Made by a program: the position numbers and the translations under genes. Source: CAZVEV01 sp964625865 (lineage in GTDB: Bacteria; Planctomycetota; Phycisphaerae; SM23-33). Taken from it: a stretch of 7,393 bases of DNA. The stretch lies in contig CAZVEV010000299.1 in assembly GCA_964625865.1 (NCBI GenBank), positions 1-7,393 on the forward strand, read 5' to 3'. This document shows, piece by piece, positions 5,297-7,393 of the stretch. The first letter of the stretch is position 1. Each line of letters opens with the position of its first letter. The notes beneath the pieces were generated by a model. It did no database searches, had not been told where the DNA came from, and saw nothing but the letters and a program-made list of their open reading frames with translations.

Positions 5297-6329
5297 CGTC
5301 GATGATCGCCTTGACGACGTTGTCGCGGTAGTCGGCCACCACGTCGAACGCTTCGCCGGTCCGGTCCAGCGTGTAGGTGTGCGTCACCATCGGATCGAGG
5401 TCCACCTGTCCGGAGGCTGCGACCCTGATCGCTTCGGCCGTGCAGTCGTTCTGGCGACGCACGTTCTGGACCGTCAGTTCCTTGCGGCGCATCTGGTCCA
5501 TCAGGAAGCTGACGCGGTCGAGTTCGGGAATGCCCACCGCCAGCAGCGTCCCGCCGGGGGTGAGCACGTCGACGCACTGGTCGAGGGTCTCCTGCTCGCC
5601 GGCGCACTCGAAGGCCAGGTCCACGCCCAGCGGCTGGGCCTGCATGATCTCGGCGACCACGTCGTTCCGCTCGGGGTTTCCCGTCCAGTGGGCGCCCATC
5701 CGACGGGCCAGAGCCGTGCGGTTGTCGCGCACGTCAGTGAGGTAGACCGCCCGCGCCCCGCCATGGTTCAGGGCGAGCATCACGCACAGGCCGATGGGCC
5801 CGGCGCCGAAGACCGCCGCCGTCTTGCCCGACACGTCCCCCGCCAGACGCCGCGCCGCGTAGTAGCCTATCGTGAACGGTTCGATCAGCGTAGCCTGCGT
5901 CATGGTCATCGCATCCGGCACGACATAGCAGCAGGCGGCGGGCATGACGAGGTATTCAGCCAGTGCGCCGGGCAGTTGGTCCGGACAGCCGAGGAAGACC
6001 TGGTTGCGGCAGGTGTGGGCGCGCCCGGCGAGGCACTGGTCGCATCTCCCACAGACCACCAGCGGGTCAACGGCCACACGGTCGCCCACCTTCAGGGCCC
6101 CGGCGGCGGGGCCGATGGCTTCTATCGTCCCCGCGCATTCGTGCCCGACGATCCAGGGATACTCGATCACCTGGTCGCCGATCCGTCCGGCGCGATAGTA
6201 ATGCATGTCGCTGCCGCAGACCCCCACGGCGGCGATGCGAATCAACACATCGTCATCGCGTTCGATCCGGGGCTCGCCGATTGTGCGGACCTCAACCGTC
6301 CGCAGTGCCGTCAGATACGCTGCCTTCAC
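5286..6329 (-). CDS. Zinc-dependent medium-chain dehydrogenase (sorbitol/xylitol/threonine type)
   Basis: The 347-residue protein is a complete MDR-family alcohol dehydrogenase: an N-terminal GroES-like zinc domain, then a Rossmann fold. Catalytic zinc residues are Cys38 (VCGSD), His63-Glu64 (GHE) and probably Glu150 (LIEP). The structural zinc site is C93-x2-C96-x2-C99-x7-C107. The nucleotide loop is GAGPIG (175-180), and Asp199 at the end of the next strand points to NAD rather than NADP. The stretch VGVCGSDMHYYRAGRIGD (35-52) recalls sorbitol and xylitol dehydrogenases, but the exact polyol or amino-alcohol substrate cannot be read from sequence. GTG at 6329 is chosen because AGGAG (6340-6336) sits six bases upstream and the family start MKA follows. 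It overlaps the stop of the phosphoesterase gene by GTGA, so translation is probably coupled. Its 3' end lies inside the 8-base repeat array. Confidence 0.92.
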   Translation of the reverse strand: MKAAYLTALRTVEVRTIGEPRIERDDDVLIRIAAVGVCGSDMHYYRAGRIGDQVIEYPWIVGHECAGTIEAIGPAAGALKVGDRVAVDPLVVCGRCDQCLAGRAHTCRNQVFLGCPDQLPGALAEYLVMPAACCYVVPDAMTMTQATLIEPFTIGYYAARRLAGDVSGKTAAVFGAGPIGLCVMLALNHGGARAVYLTDVRDNRTALARRMGAHWTGNPERNDVVAEIMQAQPLGVDLAFECAGEQETLDQCVDVLTPGGTLLAVGIPELDRVSFLMDQMRRKELTVQNVRRQNDCTAEAIRVAASGQVDLDPMVTHTYTLDRTGEAFDVVADYRDNVVKAIIDVAG

Positions 6330-7207
6330 GTCGTACTCCTGTCCTGTGGGCCTGGCTGCAGCCCGCAGTCGTCGGCCACGTCGTAGCAGGCCACCACCCG
6401 CCCGGGAACCCACCGCCCGTCGGATTGGGTCGCCTTTCGGACCTCGACGGTGCAGCCTTCGACGCGGACGACCAGTGGGCGAGGCCAGGGCGCCTCGAAG
6501 CTCCCGGTGTTGACAACCCACCTGCCCGCGACGGTCCACACGCCGGGTCTGTGGGCATGGCCGAGGACGATCATTCGGGCCTCCGGGGCGTATTGCCTGA
6601 TGAACCGGGCGGCCAGGCGCGGCATCCGCTGCCAGAACCTCAAGACCGCCCAGACGGCCTGCGGTCGCTTGAGCCACCGGAGATACCACGCGGTACGCTG
6701 AGTGGTTGTGCCCTCGCCGTAGCGGTGCAAGGGCACGAACCGCTGCATTCGTTCGACGGCCTCTGTGGTAGCGGCGAGTTGGCCTTCGAGGGTGTCGCGC
6801 CGGTGGGGGGGCATGGCGGCGAGGGCTTCGGCGCGGGCGGCGGCCATTTGCCTGCCTCGCCCGTGCCATGGTGAGACCTCCTTGAGGATCACGTCGCCAT
6901 GCGTCACCAGCACGCGCCCGCCGGCCAGGTAGACGTGCCGCGCTCCGCTCAGCGAGCAGTCCGTGTTTCCAGCCAGCAGGACGGGGCGAACGCCGTCGGC
7001 AGCGCACAGGGCGTCCAAGGCCTCGAGAACGTCCGCCAGGAGGCGCGCGTCCTGAGTGATCGCCCTGCTGACGGTGTCCCCGTTGAACACCACCGTCGCC
7101 GCGCCCTGCCAGAGTTCGCGCAGGCGCCGCATTGCCGCCGACCAGTCCGCGCCGGCCCGCAGGTGCACGTCGCTGAGAACAACCACCGGTTCGTCCACTG
7201 CCGTCAT
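6326..7207 (-). CDS. Calcineurin-like metallophosphoesterase, LpxH-like
   Basis: The 293-residue protein has the ordered metal-binding motifs of the binuclear metallophosphoesterases: SDVHL (D13, H15), NGD (D44), GNTD (N81, D83), THGD (H103) and GHAH (H217, H219). Thr82 replaces the usual His of GNHD; LpxH (UDP-2,3-diacylglucosamine hydrolase of lipid A synthesis) also departs from His there, usually with Arg. About 110 basic, helix-prone residues separate HGD from GHAH, again like the LpxH lid. LpxH itself, or a relative acting on another phosphodiester or nucleotide, is possible; I would not name the substrate. The ATG at 7207 follows AAGGAG (7223-7218) by ten bases. A longer in-frame start at 7324 would cross the promoter and is rejected. 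No signal peptide. First gene of a two-gene operon with the dehydrogenase. Confidence 0.86.
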   Translation of the reverse strand: MTAVDEPVVVLSDVHLRAGADWSAAMRRLRELWQGAATVVFNGDTVSRAITQDARLLADVLEALDALCAADGVRPVLLAGNTDCSLSGARHVYLAGGRVLVTHGDVILKEVSPWHGRGRQMAAARAEALAAMPPHRRDTLEGQLAATTEAVERMQRFVPLHRYGEGTTTQRTAWYLRWLKRPQAVWAVLRFWQRMPRLAARFIRQYAPEARMIVLGHAHRPGVWTVAGRWVVNTGSFEAPWPRPLVVRVEGCTVEVRKATQSDGRWVPGRVVACYDVADDCGLQPGPQDRSTT

Positions 7208-7220
7208 TCGCCCGAGGCTC

Positions 7221-7236
7221 CTTCGTAACTTCGTAA
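7221..7236. repeat. Two tandem 8-base units in the phosphoesterase leader
   Basis: CTTCGTAA occurs twice without a gap. On the transcribed strand this places two copies of TTACGAAG in the leader, the second running into the AAGGAG ribosome site. It is short and may be chance, but it sits exactly where translation starts could be tuned. Confidence 0.5.
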
Positions 7237-7246
7237 CAAAAAATGA

Positions 7247-7276
7247 ATTATATCCAATAGCACTGTCGCAGGCCAA
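7247..7276 (-). promoter_or_regulatory. Promoter of the phosphoesterase-dehydrogenase operon
   Basis: Read on the minus strand, TTGGCC (7276-7271), an 18-base spacer and a perfect TATAAT (7252-7247) form the promoter. Transcription would start near 7240, about 33 bases before the ATG at 7207. The region is AT-rich against a GC-rich background, which supports the call. A near-palindrome TATCG-GT-CGATA (7279-7290) sits just upstream of the -35 box. Confidence 0.65.
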
Positions 7277-7393
7277 CGTATCGGTCGATATATGAGACAT
7301 CGCGGCCGGACCGTGAGCACTCATTACGCCCAGGCACGATGGAGATATTGTCAGAAGTTGTGGATGGCGGACGGAAAAAACGCGGCGTATCCT

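Noticed and set aside
4318..5607. Minus-strand open frame spanning the exported-protein gene, the inverted repeat and the dehydrogenase end
   Set aside because: It crosses two real genes and both repeats; no family features.
5175..6386. Plus-strand open frame (403 codons) opposite the dehydrogenase
   Set aside because: Antisense to a gene with full zinc and nucleotide-binding motifs; starts inside the inverted repeat.
7339..7393. Start of a plus-strand gene at the right edge
   Set aside because: An ATG at 7339 opens 18 codons without a stop to the window end (MEILSEVVDGG...), but there is no good ribosome site and too little sequence to support a gene.

Overview
The window is GC-rich and reads like accessory-to-core chromosome of a planctomycete, most likely of the Phycisphaerae type. 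This is an inference from recalled protein style and from the intergenic repeat types, and nothing in the window proves it. Five protein genes fill most of it: three unrelated functions on the plus strand after a PurF pair, then two genes on the minus strand. There are no rRNA, tRNA, CRISPR or transposase genes.

Left part (1-4092, plus strand). A palindromic repeat at the left edge (1-70) and a short promoter region lead into a full purF (220-1794), the glutamine-dependent amidophosphoribosyltransferase that starts purine synthesis. After 136 bases comes a second PurF-family gene (1931-3328). It keeps the phosphoribosyltransferase half and the four cysteines that bind the iron-sulfur cluster. 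Its N-terminal nucleophile Cys is replaced by Gly, and the glutamine-binding residues are gone too. An active PurF next to a glutaminase-dead PurF is the most interesting biology here. A tandem 7-mer repeat and a hairpin follow, then a flavin reductase-like (FMN split-barrel) gene (3559-4092).

Middle (4093-5285). A second copy of the palindromic repeat (4111-4184) sits in front of a very clear promoter with a perfect TATAAT, which drives a gene for a secreted or periplasmic protein of unknown function (4285-5154). Between this gene and the convergent minus-strand gene lie a 37-bp-arm inverted repeat (5162-5250) and five 8-base tandem units (5257-5296). The last units run into the 3' end of the facing gene.

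Right part (5286-7393, minus strand). A two-gene operon is transcribed leftward from a TATAAT promoter near 7250: an LpxH-like metallophosphoesterase (7207-6326), then a zinc-dependent medium-chain (sorbitol/xylitol/threonine-type) dehydrogenase (6329-5286). They overlap by the bases GTGA, which suggests coupled translation. The last 70 bases hold no gene I can support.

The genes do not form one obvious pathway. The two PurF genes are the only pair with a shared chemistry. The noncoding DNA is notable: almost every gap carries a different palindromic or short tandem repeat.
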